A stretch of DNA of 8,529 nt, from contig JAURXW010000511.1 of the NCBI GenBank assembly GCA_030654205.1, forward strand, positions 1-8,529, in the 5' to 3' direction. This DNA comes from Bacteriovorax sp. GTDB taxonomy: Bacteria; Bdellovibrionota; Bacteriovoracia; Bacteriovoracales; Bacteriovoracaceae. Below, in pieces: positions 1-6,913 of this stretch. Positions within the stretch are counted from its first letter, which is position 1. The number at the start of each line of letters is the position of its first letter. The notes under the pieces were generated by a model that saw only the letters and a list, made by a program, of their open reading frames with translations, was not told the origin of the DNA and made no database searches. The position numbers and the translations under genes were made by a program.

Positions 1-1859
1 TAAAAAAAGAATCCATAATTTAATTGAAAGATTAAAGTGTTCAAAGAAAATGATCTATACTTTGATACCATTGAGCTTTCAAATCTCCATTCATTATTAA
101 TACTAGGAAAATAAGATTGTTTAAAGCTTAAGTTATTATAATAGTCTTTTTGTATTTTTCCCATGGCCGAAAAACGTAGTTCATCACTTAAGCCTATTTT
201 AAATTTTGTCGTAAGTTGCGCCATCAAGCTGGCCTCGAATCCAAGTCCCAAGCGATAACCCTTATCTAAATGTTGTGAAACTTCTCCAAAAGGTCCGGTT
301 AAAAAAGAGAGGACTAAATTACTAAGTGGCTTGATTGTAGGGCCTAAAAATGCTCGGGCATTTATTTTGTGGCATAAATCACAATCTAAGTCATAAATTC
401 GATCGGCCACTATTTTGGCAGACCAGGAAAATTGTGGATCATAAAACTTATAAGGATGAAGCGAGACAAGATTTACAAAAGTCAGTTGATCATAACTTAA
501 TCGATTTAATTTTTTATCATATATTAAACTACCTGTGAAAAAATCAAATTGAGAAAATGGATCGTAGCCTAAATCGTTACTCATTAAATCGTGATAGCCT
601 TCTTTAAATTCTACTCCCAAAAGAGAGTGAGACTCTTCAGTGCGGACAAAAAATGAAACCTTTTGTGGTTCATGACCTTTATCCGGTCGATTATTTTGTT
701 CATAAACTTCTGGAATGGATTCTTCGCCCTGGCTCAGTGCTGAACGTCTCAGAAGTGCTTTTCGGAAATTTACTTTTTCATCAGCACTCAATTTATCTTT
801 AGTTCGGTAGCGAGTGAAATTTAATAAACTGATAACTCCATCTAAGACTGGAATGGAGTCATAATTTGCAGGAAATTCTTTTGTTTGCGCCAAGGATTTA
901 ACCGAAGTTAATTCTTGTGTATTAAGCATGGTTAATTTTTTTTCTAATTGCTTTTTTAAACTTGCACGAAAATGTTCGGCTTTAATTCGCCCTGGGATTT
1001 TTCTAAATTTTTTAATCATTTCGCTCGGAAGATAATACCAACGATCATGAGAATTAACATCATCCAGATTAAAAGGAACGGCCAATATATCGACTAATAC
1101 TGCTGAACAATTTTCGTCAGCAAAAAAGTAATCAAAATAAGTCGTTTGATAAATTTCCCACAGGTGGTTGATTAATCGATCAACTTCATCAGTCGTCATA
1201 TTTATATCGTATTCAATTAAATCACGCGATTCACCATCATTGTATTCATTAACTTTGGTGTAATATTTAGTGACTTCCAAAAGTCCTTTATAACCACCAA
1301 ACATCCCTTTAAAAGCAAAAATCAATCCTAAATCTTCTTTTTCGGGCATGGCCGAATAGGCGATAGCATAATCAAGCAGGTCGCCTGTTTTATTTTTTTG
1401 ATTGAGCCGAATTAAAGTATGACCAAATAAAGATGAAGGATTATTAGGATAAGAAGACGAAAAAATCAAAGTGATAAAATCGGTGTTTAGTCCTTTTTTC
1501 CATTCATCAAATTCCACACAACTCTTAAGTTCTACTTCCTTTAAAAAACCGGCCTGATTTAAAAAATTTAAGCGTTCGCGAAAAACACATTGAGGATGAT
1601 ACTTAAACCATCCGGCCTCTGACTTCTGATTTTTAAAAGAATCAATGGTCGCCAATAGTTCGGCTTCTGGATTTGTTTTACCTTCGGGAGAAAGAAAAAA
1701 ATTTTCACCATCGGCCCGGGATTTACCTTGGTGGTAATGGAGAAGTTTTAGCCAGTAATTTTTTTGAACAGGGGTGAAACTTTCATAAAGAGAACCTGCC
1801 GACGAATCGGCAGGTATTAAAAAATTAGATAAGAGTACAAGTAGAAGAAAGAATCGCAT
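1..1859 (-). CDS. DUF4105 (Lnb N-terminal periplasmic domain) protein with C-terminal barrel-like half, cut at its 3' end by the window edge
   Basis: I translated 619 codons on the minus strand without a stop; the last two visible bases are TA, so the window probably cuts in the stop codon or one residue before it. Residues 1-22 are a Sec signal peptide (MRFFLLLVLLSNFLIPADSS, cleavage near Ala-Gly 21-22). The family signature SSYPNNPSSLFGHTLIRL covers 135-152. Downstream come the family-typical FKGMFGGYKG (183-192), ESRDLIEYDI (210-219) and ENCS (249-252). Residues from about 400 alternate polar and hydrophobic and end NYGFFF, like an outer-membrane beta-barrel with an aromatic terminus; a CDLCH motif lies at 493-497. 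The start overlaps the upstream gene by 35 bp and has no Shine-Dalgarno, so translation is probably coupled. Alternative in-frame starts would lose the signal peptide. Function is unknown. His147 and Cys251 resemble the His...Cys order of permuted NlpC/P60 or LRAT-like hydrolases (inference). Confidence 0.85.
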   Translation of the reverse strand, partial: MRFFLLLVLLSNFLIPADSSAGSLYESFTPVQKNYWLKLLHYHQGKSRADGENFFLSPEGKTNPEAELLATIDSFKNQKSEAGWFKYHPQCVFRERLNFLNQAGFLKEVELKSCVEFDEWKKGLNTDFITLIFSSSYPNNPSSLFGHTLIRLNQKNKTGDLLDYAIAYSAMPEKEDLGLIFAFKGMFGGYKGLLEVTKYYTKVNEYNDGESRDLIEYDINMTTDEVDRLINHLWEIYQTTYFDYFFADENCSAVLVDILAVPFNLDDVNSHDRWYYLPSEMIKKFRKIPGRIKAEHFRASLKKQLEKKLTMLNTQELTSVKSLAQTKEFPANYDSIPVLDGVISLLNFTRYRTKDKLSADEKVNFRKALLRRSALSQGEESIPEVYEQNNRPDKGHEPQKVSFFVRTEESHSLLGVEFKEGYHDLMSNDLGYDPFSQFDFFTGSLIYDKKLNRLSYDQLTFVNLVSLHPYKFYDPQFSWSAKIVADRIYDLDCDLCHKINARAFLGPTIKPLSNLVLSFLTGPFGEVSQHLDKGYRLGLGFEASLMAQLTTKFKIGLSDELRFSAMGKIQKDYYNNLSFKQSYFPSINNEWRFESSMVSKYRSFSLNTLIFQLNYGFFF

Positions 1860-2298
1860 TATTTTTAATTTGAGCTTTTACGTTGTTATAAAGTTCAACT
1901 CCAGAAGTATTAGCTGAAGGAAGAACAGTTTCGTAATTTGCTTGAACCATTGAACCAAATGCACGTGAATTTTGGCAACCAAAAACTGAAGCAAATGAAG
2001 ATACAAATTCCCCATTTCCGCGGGCCATATCGATGGCCAATTGATTCATATTAGCTTCGGCAAAATGGATTCCTTTTGCGTCGTTTTTTACAATCGAGTG
2101 TCTTGCACATCCAGAAGTTCCAAGAGTCATAGCAATCGTGTTTGAAAAAGTCATATTAACGATTGATCTTGTTGATGAAGATACTAGAGATTGCGTAGGA
2201 GCAACTTGCCACCCCATTCCACATCCTGAAGATGAATCTGCTGCAAAAGTAGAAGTTACAGAAACTAGGGCCAGTAAACCAATAATAATGTTTTTCAT
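1825..2298 (-). CDS. DUF3015 family exported protein
   Basis: 157 residues. Positions 1-20 form a Sec signal peptide (MKNIIIGLLALVSVTSTFAA). The mature part has the DUF3015 pattern: GCGMGW (25-30), a Ser/Thr-rich stretch SLVSSSTRSIVN, a TLGTSGC segment (58-64) and IDMARGNGEFVSSFASVFGC (89-108). Cysteines at 26, 64, 108 and 154 could form two disulfides in the periplasm. Length fits the family (about 150-170). The start is well supported by a perfect AGGAGG at 2305-2310, six bases before ATG. It is the first gene of a two-gene minus-strand operon with the DUF4105 gene, whose start lies inside its 3' end. No biochemical function is known to me for DUF3015. The tight coupling suggests that the two proteins act together at the cell envelope (inference). 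Confidence 0.85.
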   Translation of the reverse strand: MKNIIIGLLALVSVTSTFAADSSSGCGMGWQVAPTQSLVSSSTRSIVNMTFSNTIAMTLGTSGCARHSIVKNDAKGIHFAEANMNQLAIDMARGNGEFVSSFASVFGCQNSRAFGSMVQANYETVLPSANTSGVELYNNVKAQIKNNAILSSTCTLI

Positions 2299-2324
2299 TT
2301 GAGTCCTCCTTGAACTATGAATGT

Positions 2325-2353
2325 TTGCTTACCGAAATAGGATCAGGTATCAT
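2325..2353 (+). promoter_or_regulatory. sigma70-like promoter for the tsaD operon
   Basis: TTGCTT at 2325-2330, a 17-bp spacer, then TATCAT at 2348-2353. Transcription would begin near 2360 and give a leader of about 20 nt before the ATG at 2381. The promoter lies inside the longer possible tsaD frame starting at 2321, which argues against that start. A second -10-like box, TAAAAT at 2368-2373, ends seven bases before the ATG and could give a nearly leaderless transcript, but it has no recognisable -35. Confidence 0.5.
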
Positions 2354-2380
2354 GACAAAAAACACAATAAAATTTTGCAA

Positions 2381-3448
2381 ATGAAAGAAAAGTTAATATT
2401 AGGAATAGAAACCAGCTGCGATGATACATCGATTGCCATTTTAAGAGGTAATCCTGATGATTTATCGGAGAGGCCGGTTTTACTCGCCCATCAATCATTT
2501 TCCCAAGAATTAATTCTCCAAAAATGGGGAGGAGTGGTTCCTGAAATTGCCGCGCGAAACCACCTGGAAAAACTCACTCCAATCCTAGAAGCAGCACTCG
2601 ATGAGGCCGGTTTAAAAATCTCTGAAATTGACCTGATAGCCGTCACGACTCATCCGGGACTTTTAGGTCCACTTTTAACCGGAATTAATTGTGCCAAAAC
2701 AATTGCGCTATTATACGAACTTCCTATTTGTTCAGTTAATCACCTTTATGCTCATATTGAGGCCATTCATTTAACAAGCGTGGTGAATTATCCTTATTTA
2801 GGATTATTGGTCAGTGGTGGGCACAGTTTATATTTATTAGTTCGCTCCCCTATTGATTTTGAAGTTATCGGAACTTCCATTGACGATGCGGCCGGAGAAG
2901 CTTTTGATAAAGGTGGAAAACTTTTAGGCCTTGGCTATCCGGCCGGAAAAATTATTGACGAACGGGCCGTATTAGGCGATTTCAAAAAATATAAATTTCC
3001 AATTTCCATGCTTGATTCAGGTGATGCCACTCTAAGTTTTTCAGGTGTGAAGACTTCTTTAAGAAATTTTATTGAAGATCATCCAGATAAAGATTTTAAA
3101 ATTGAAGATGTCTGTGCTTCATATCAATACGCCATTGTCGAGGCACTTAGTCGAAAACTCAGAGTCGCGTTGGATATTTCTTTTAAATCATTAGGACAAG
3201 ATTTGCCAAAATTAGTCGGCGGTGGTGTAGCTTGTAACTCTGCCCTTCGCAATACCTTAAATAAAAATTTCTCCAACGTAAATTTTGTTCAACCAAAATA
3301 CTGCACTGACAATGGTGCGATGATTGCTAATTATGCTTTGAGAACCTATCACCATGCCCTGCCTTTTCCTGAATGTCTTTTACTAGATGCTCGAGGACAA
3401 TTTGTCTCAAAAGCTGAAAAGCTAAAAAATCAAAGGAAAATAAAATGA
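2381..3448 (+). CDS. tsaD: tRNA N6-adenosine threonylcarbamoyltransferase TsaD
   Basis: TsaD (Kae1/Gcp family) transfers threonylcarbamoyl from TC-AMP to A37 of ANN-decoding tRNAs, making t6A, as a cytoplasmic complex with TsaB and TsaE. From ATG 2381 it has 355 residues, close to the usual 335-345. Visible motifs: LGIETSCDDTS (7-17) of the ASKHA fold; metal ligands in HLYAH (His121, His125) and Asp310 in TDNGAMIAN; SGGHS (145-149); DDAAGEAFDKGGKLLGLGYP (168-187) in the nucleotide site; FSGVKT (220-225); GGGVACNSALR (280-290). The frame is open from an ATG at 2321, but the extra 20 residues are charged, not family-like, and cover the promoter, so I choose 2381. No clear Shine-Dalgarno is present. 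It is the first gene of the plus-strand operon; its TGA overlaps the rsmA ATG. Confidence 0.97.
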   Translation: MKEKLILGIETSCDDTSIAILRGNPDDLSERPVLLAHQSFSQELILQKWGGVVPEIAARNHLEKLTPILEAALDEAGLKISEIDLIAVTTHPGLLGPLLTGINCAKTIALLYELPICSVNHLYAHIEAIHLTSVVNYPYLGLLVSGGHSLYLLVRSPIDFEVIGTSIDDAAGEAFDKGGKLLGLGYPAGKIIDERAVLGDFKKYKFPISMLDSGDATLSFSGVKTSLRNFIEDHPDKDFKIEDVCASYQYAIVEALSRKLRVALDISFKSLGQDLPKLVGGGVACNSALRNTLNKNFSNVNFVQPKYCTDNGAMIANYALRTYHHALPFPECLLLDARGQFVSKAEKLKNQRKIK

Positions 3449-4266
3449 GCAAAGTTCCAAGTCAAACTCGTTTAGAATTACCAAGTCCTGACAAATCTCT
3501 TGGACAGCATTTTCTTCGCGATCAAAATATTATTCAACAAATTTGTCATGATTTTAAAGATCAAGCAGAGGCCATTGTAGAAATCGGACCAGGTCCTGGA
3601 ATTTTAACAGAGCACTTAGCACTTATGGGACTTCCCTATTTTGTTATCGAAAAAGATACGCGTTTTGGAGTTTATCTCGATCAATTTCTGAATAAAGATC
3701 AAATTACTTTAGATGATGCACTTCAGGTTGAATTATCCACTTTTTTTAAAGAAAAAAATATTAGTGGCAAAAAAATTTGGCTCGTTTCGAATCTTCCTTA
3801 TAATATTGCAACTCCACTTTTAGTTAATTTTTTACAGGCAACTGATATAAAATATATGACTTTAATGTTTCAAAAAGAAGTTGCTGATAAAGTATTTCCA
3901 TTTGCGACAACTAAAAACTTTATGGGATCACTATTGGTTCTCTGCCAGTCTTTTTTTGAATGCAATCTCTTGGTCAAAGTACCTCCTGGGGCCTTTGCCC
4001 CACCTCCTAAAGTGGATTCTGCCGTTATAACTTTTGTAAGAAGAGAAATTCCTCTTGTTCCAATGGCCGAATTTAGAACTTTAGAAAAATTTTTGCGCCA
4101 AATGTTCTCCCAAAGAAGAAAACAAATTGGTGGAGTTTTAAAAAGTTATTATAAACCTGAAATAATTAAAGAGAGTTTTGACTCGCTTGGGCTATCGACA
4201 ACTTTGCGCTCGGAAGTCCTTACCTTGGAGCATGTTCTAGAATTGTATCGGAAATTGCGCTCATGA
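3445..4266 (+). CDS. rsmA: 16S rRNA dimethyltransferase RsmA (KsgA)
   Basis: RsmA uses S-adenosylmethionine to dimethylate two adjacent adenines (A1518/A1519 in E. coli numbering) in the helix 45 loop of 16S rRNA during late 30S assembly. The 273-residue length is normal. Motifs in order: SLGQHFLRDQNII (18-30), SAM motif I VEIGPGPGILTEHL (45-58), the acidic ribose-binding IEKD (68-71), LDDALQ (89-94), the catalytic NLPY (116-119) in VSNLPYNIATPLL, PPGAFAPPPKVDSAV (180-194) and the C-terminal FSQRRKQIGGVLK (221-233). The ATG overlaps the tsaD stop by 4 bp and has an AAAGGA Shine-Dalgarno upstream. Its own TGA overlaps the ATG of the next gene in the same way, so translational coupling is likely on both sides. 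Confidence 0.97.
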   Translation: MSKVPSQTRLELPSPDKSLGQHFLRDQNIIQQICHDFKDQAEAIVEIGPGPGILTEHLALMGLPYFVIEKDTRFGVYLDQFLNKDQITLDDALQVELSTFFKEKNISGKKIWLVSNLPYNIATPLLVNFLQATDIKYMTLMFQKEVADKVFPFATTKNFMGSLLVLCQSFFECNLLVKVPPGAFAPPPKVDSAVITFVRREIPLVPMAEFRTLEKFLRQMFSQRRKQIGGVLKSYYKPEIIKESFDSLGLSTTLRSEVLTLEHVLELYRKLRS

Positions 4267-5585
4267 AAAAAAGCCTGGCGTTTATCATTTTAAATGTAAC
4301 ACTTATTTTTACCGGTAAATCTTTTGCCAGTTATCCAGAATTTTTTGGTGCCAGTTATTCAACTACGGCCATTGGAAATCAAGCGACACTCGACGCCAAT
4401 GATCCAAGTAATAATTATTATGTCCCGGCCATTTTGGGTTTTTCAGACCGAGTTAATATTCTTTTAGGTGCTACTTCTACGGCCACGACATTTAAAAAAA
4501 TGAGCAATATCGTAGTGGCCAATAATACCAATTCAAGTACAGCTTCTACTACCGGAAATGTTGATAATAATTATGCCAAATTTTATGGCGGGGGCCTACA
4601 CTTTGCTCTTCCCATTGGATATCAACATTTAGGAACTCTTGGAATTTCAGTTTTTCTTCCCATTGGTAACTTAATGGAAACGAATTCGGGAAATCCTTTT
4701 TTGCCAGAATATGTCATGTATCATTCTCGCTATAAACGCACTTCAATTTATTTAAATTTTGCCCGCAAATGGAGTGATGATTTTGCCTGGTCAATTGGTA
4801 CACTCGTGGGCTTTCAGGCCTCGGCCGAAGTAAAATCTAATTTGAGTTTAAATGGCGCAGCTTATGGTTCTTGGGCACAAGCGCGCTCAAAAGTCGCACC
4901 ATCATTGGGAATTATTACTTCATTTGTAAAAAAAATAAATCAGGCTAAGTTTTATTTTACTTACCAACAAGAAATGAAATCAAATCTTCACGCTATTGTT
5001 TCGGGTGAAATCAATAATCCTTCACTGGCCTTATTTGAATCGGGAATTGATTCAATGATTTTTTATGATCCACATACTTTTCGGATTGGAACATCATTGG
5101 CAACAGAGGCCACTGAATTATTTGCTGGTCTTGAATACCAATTGTGGTCAGGTTATAAACCACCTACTATTTATATCACTAAGACCGGTGGAGTAATTGT
5201 TCCAAGTAGTAATTACGAACATATCAAAGTCAGAAATACTATCAATCCGCGTATTGGAATAAAAATAAATCTGACAGATCGCTGGGCCACAAGTGCAGGT
5301 TTAGGATATCGAATGACACCGCTTGACGGCAATTTTTCAGGAAGTGGAAATTCCATTGATACCGATACCTATATTTTAAGCACCGGACTTCAATACCGTA
5401 TTGTTATTTGGTCAAAAGATGTTAATTTAGGGACGTCTTTGGAGTATCATAGTCTAGTTGAGAAACATGTGACAAAGAGCACTGGTCAAGAAGATGGCTC
5501 AGCAGGAAATAAAATCGGCGCCGGTGGTTACGATATTTCAGGCCATGTAATAGCAGCGAGTTTAGGTATAAAATTTAATTTTTAA
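4263..5585 (+). CDS. outer-membrane beta-barrel protein, FadL/OmpP1-like
   Basis: 440 residues. A Sec signal peptide covers 1-22 (cleavage after KSFA). The mature protein is rich in Ser, Asn, Gly, Thr and aromatic residues in short alternating strands, and ends SLGIKFNF with the C-terminal phenylalanine recognised by the BAM complex. The early ATLDANDPSNNYYVPAILG region resembles the N-terminal 'NPA' segment of FadL/OmpP1/TodX transporters. The mid part (ARKWSDDFAWSIGTLVGFQ) also has that style, so a hydrophobic-compound or fatty-acid channel is the best guess, not proven. The ATG sits in a 4-bp ATGA overlap with rsmA and lacks a good Shine-Dalgarno, implying coupled translation. A barrel gene inside an operon for tRNA, rRNA and ribosome-rescue functions is odd. 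Any porin-like or other small-molecule channel remains possible. Confidence 0.75.
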   Translation: MKKSLAFIILNVTLIFTGKSFASYPEFFGASYSTTAIGNQATLDANDPSNNYYVPAILGFSDRVNILLGATSTATTFKKMSNIVVANNTNSSTASTTGNVDNNYAKFYGGGLHFALPIGYQHLGTLGISVFLPIGNLMETNSGNPFLPEYVMYHSRYKRTSIYLNFARKWSDDFAWSIGTLVGFQASAEVKSNLSLNGAAYGSWAQARSKVAPSLGIITSFVKKINQAKFYFTYQQEMKSNLHAIVSGEINNPSLALFESGIDSMIFYDPHTFRIGTSLATEATELFAGLEYQLWSGYKPPTIYITKTGGVIVPSSNYEHIKVRNTINPRIGIKINLTDRWATSAGLGYRMTPLDGNFSGSGNSIDTDTYILSTGLQYRIVIWSKDVNLGTSLEYHSLVEKHVTKSTGQEDGSAGNKIGAGGYDISGHVIAASLGIKFNF

Positions 5586-5602
5586 AAATTAGCGAAAGGA
5601 TT

Positions 5603-6055
5603 ATGGGAATCAAGATTATTGGAACTAATAAACGTGCGAACTTCGATTTTACCTTATTGGATAAATTTGAGGCCGGCATCCAATTACTTGGAACAGAAGT
5701 AAAAGTTCTTCGCGGTGGCAAAGTCACTCTGAACGAATCGTATGTTGTGATCGATTCAAAAGGTGAAGTATGGGCCTATAACGTCAACGTTCCCCATTAC
5801 ACCTTCGGAAATATCAATAACCACACGGAACAAAGAGTAAAAAAATTACTCTTAAATCGCCTGGAAATCACACGTATCTATCATCAAATGAAAACGCAGA
5901 ATTTAACCTTAGTTGTAACTAAGATGTATTTCAAAGATTCAAAAATAAAATTAGAATTTGCTTTGGCCAAAGGAAAAAAAGCTCACGACAAAAGAGATGC
6001 TGAAAAAGAAAAAGATGTTGCTCGAAAATTACAACGCGGAAATTACGACGATTAA
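5603..6055 (+). CDS. smpB: SsrA (tmRNA)-binding protein SmpB
   Basis: SmpB binds the tRNA-like domain of tmRNA and brings it to stalled ribosomes for trans-translation, with its basic C-terminal tail placed in the empty mRNA channel. The 150-residue length is normal. Diagnostic parts: MGIKIIGTNKRANFDF at the N-terminus, GIQLLGTEVKVLRGGKVTLN (25-44) with SYV after it, the central KLLLNRLEI (81-89), and LAKGKKAHDKRDAEKEKD (121-138) followed by ARKLQRG. The start agrees with the family N-terminus. AAAGGA at 5595-5600 is close to the ATG, only two bases away. It lies 17 bp after the barrel gene and is probably the last gene of the operon. The tmRNA gene itself (ssrA) is not in this window. Its stop is one base from the stop of a convergent gene. 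Confidence 0.96.
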   Translation: MGIKIIGTNKRANFDFTLLDKFEAGIQLLGTEVKVLRGGKVTLNESYVVIDSKGEVWAYNVNVPHYTFGNINNHTEQRVKKLLLNRLEITRIYHQMKTQNLTLVVTKMYFKDSKIKLEFALAKGKKAHDKRDAEKEKDVARKLQRGNYDD

Positions 6056-6056
6056 T

Positions 6057-6344
6057 TTATTTCTTTTTTTTGCCAGCTGATTTTTTAGAACCTTTGATCC
6101 CGCCAGCAAATAGAGTCAGCAAAAAGCCTCCGCCCAAACCTCCGAGCGTAAATCTCATAACAAAATAAAATGACTCATCTAGAAAACCTTGGGAAAAAAA
6201 ACGCGAAAAAGAACCTACGTAATAGCCTTTGGTCAGTACATTGAGCCAATCTAGCTGTCCAACTAGTAAATACGATGGTCTAAAATAAAGTCCAACCATT
6301 GTTGAAAAAATTGTAGCAAAGGTAATTAAAATGATGCGTTTCAT
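6057..6344 (-). CDS. small membrane protein of unknown function, two predicted helices and a Lys-rich tail
   Basis: 95 residues, family not recognised. Residues 2-20 are an N-terminal hydrophobic segment that could be an uncleaved anchor. The middle (22-60) is aromatic-rich and amphipathic. Residues 61-83 form a glycine-rich second membrane segment (TLGGLGGGFLLTLFAGG), with GxxxG-like spacing that could support helix packing. The tail is very basic (KGSKKSAGKKKK), consistent with both ends on the cytoplasmic side. The stop is one base from the smpB stop, tail-to-tail, with no obvious terminator hairpin between. No Shine-Dalgarno precedes the ATG; a GATAAT box lies six bases upstream. It is divergent from the secreted-protein gene at 6413. 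A real gene is likely because the protein is well formed and fills the space exactly. Confidence 0.65.
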   Translation of the reverse strand: MKRIILITFATIFSTMVGLYFRPSYLLVGQLDWLNVLTKGYYVGSFSRFFSQGFLDESFYFVMRFTLGGLGGGFLLTLFAGGIKGSKKSAGKKKK

Positions 6345-6350
6345 ATTCTT

Positions 6351-6356
6351 ATTATC
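6351..6356 (-). promoter_or_regulatory. -10-like box GATAAT for the minus-strand membrane-protein gene
   Basis: Read on the minus strand, GATAAT (five of six to TATAAT) ends six bases before the ATG at 6344. A start site at the usual distance would fall on or next to the start codon. No good -35 is visible 16-18 bp upstream, and the area is AT-rich, so chance matches are possible. Confidence 0.35.
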
Positions 6357-6400
6357 TCAAAAGCCGAAAAAAAAGCTACTCAAAAAGTTTAATGTAACTC

Positions 6401-6406
6401 TATAAT
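6401..6406 (+). promoter_or_regulatory. -10 box TATAAT for the 6413 gene, probably giving a leaderless mRNA
   Basis: A perfect TATAAT ends six bases before the ATG at 6413, so transcription at the usual distance would begin at the A of the start codon. No Shine-Dalgarno exists between the box and the ATG (TTACAC). The best -35 with an acceptable spacer (TACTCA, 6377-6382) matches only three of six positions. Confidence 0.5.
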
Positions 6407-6412
6407 TTACAC

Positions 6413-6913
6413 ATGAAAAAATTAACCATTCTTTTTGCTCTTCTAATTTCTGCCACGACCTATGCTGACAATGTGAGAGTCAAAACTCCGGCGATCAATG
6501 GCAAAATTATTGTGAACAATCTTGAACTGACTGACTGGCAAGCTGTTATCAGCTGCCATTTTAATTACCAAGGCACAAGAAAAGAATCAATTCGTTATCC
6601 CCAAACACTTTTGAATAAAATTGACGCCAATACTTATGCCTTAAAAATCAAGGCCGGCTCTCTCAGTGAATTTCTTCCTCATTGGGAGCTTTTGACTTGT
6701 GCCTACAAGCTAATTTTAATTGGAAAAAATAGTGTTACTCACCAAGTGGCCTTCGGAGAAATTTTTCTGATGGGCAAAGAATCTGGCTCGATGAGCGAAG
6801 GTGAATTACAGGCCATACAAGACACGGCCCTTGTCACAAAAATCTTGAATGATAAAACAAAAGAGCTCGCCGTTATTTTTGGTAAAGATGGTGGAATTGT
6901 TGAAGATATTTAA
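6413..6913 (+). CDS. exported periplasmic protein of unknown function
   Basis: 166 residues, family not recognised. Residues 1-18 are a clear Sec signal peptide (MKKLTILFALLISATTYA, then DN). The mature part of about 148 residues begins with short beta-like segments and contains two cysteines, Cys48 and Cys96, that could form a disulfide in the periplasm. A helical, charged C-terminal part (129-152) follows. There is no lipobox and no membrane segment after the signal peptide, so it should be soluble and periplasmic or secreted. The start is fixed by the signal peptide; no Shine-Dalgarno is present, and a TATAAT box six bases before the ATG suggests a leaderless transcript. The next gene begins directly after its stop codon, which makes a two-gene operon with a membrane protein very likely. 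Confidence 0.75.
   Translation: MKKLTILFALLISATTYADNVRVKTPAINGKIIVNNLELTDWQAVISCHFNYQGTRKESIRYPQTLLNKIDANTYALKIKAGSLSEFLPHWELLTCAYKLILIGKNSVTHQVAFGEIFLMGKESGSMSEGELQAIQDTALVTKILNDKTKELAVIFGKDGGIVEDI

Noticed and set aside
350..538. Plus-strand open frame of 62 residues
   Set aside because: It lies fully inside the well-supported minus-strand DUF4105 gene, has no signal or motif and no ribosome site; it is a shadow.
2321..2380. Long form of TsaD starting at 2321
   Set aside because: The added residues are not family-like and contain the likely promoter; no ribosome site precedes that ATG.
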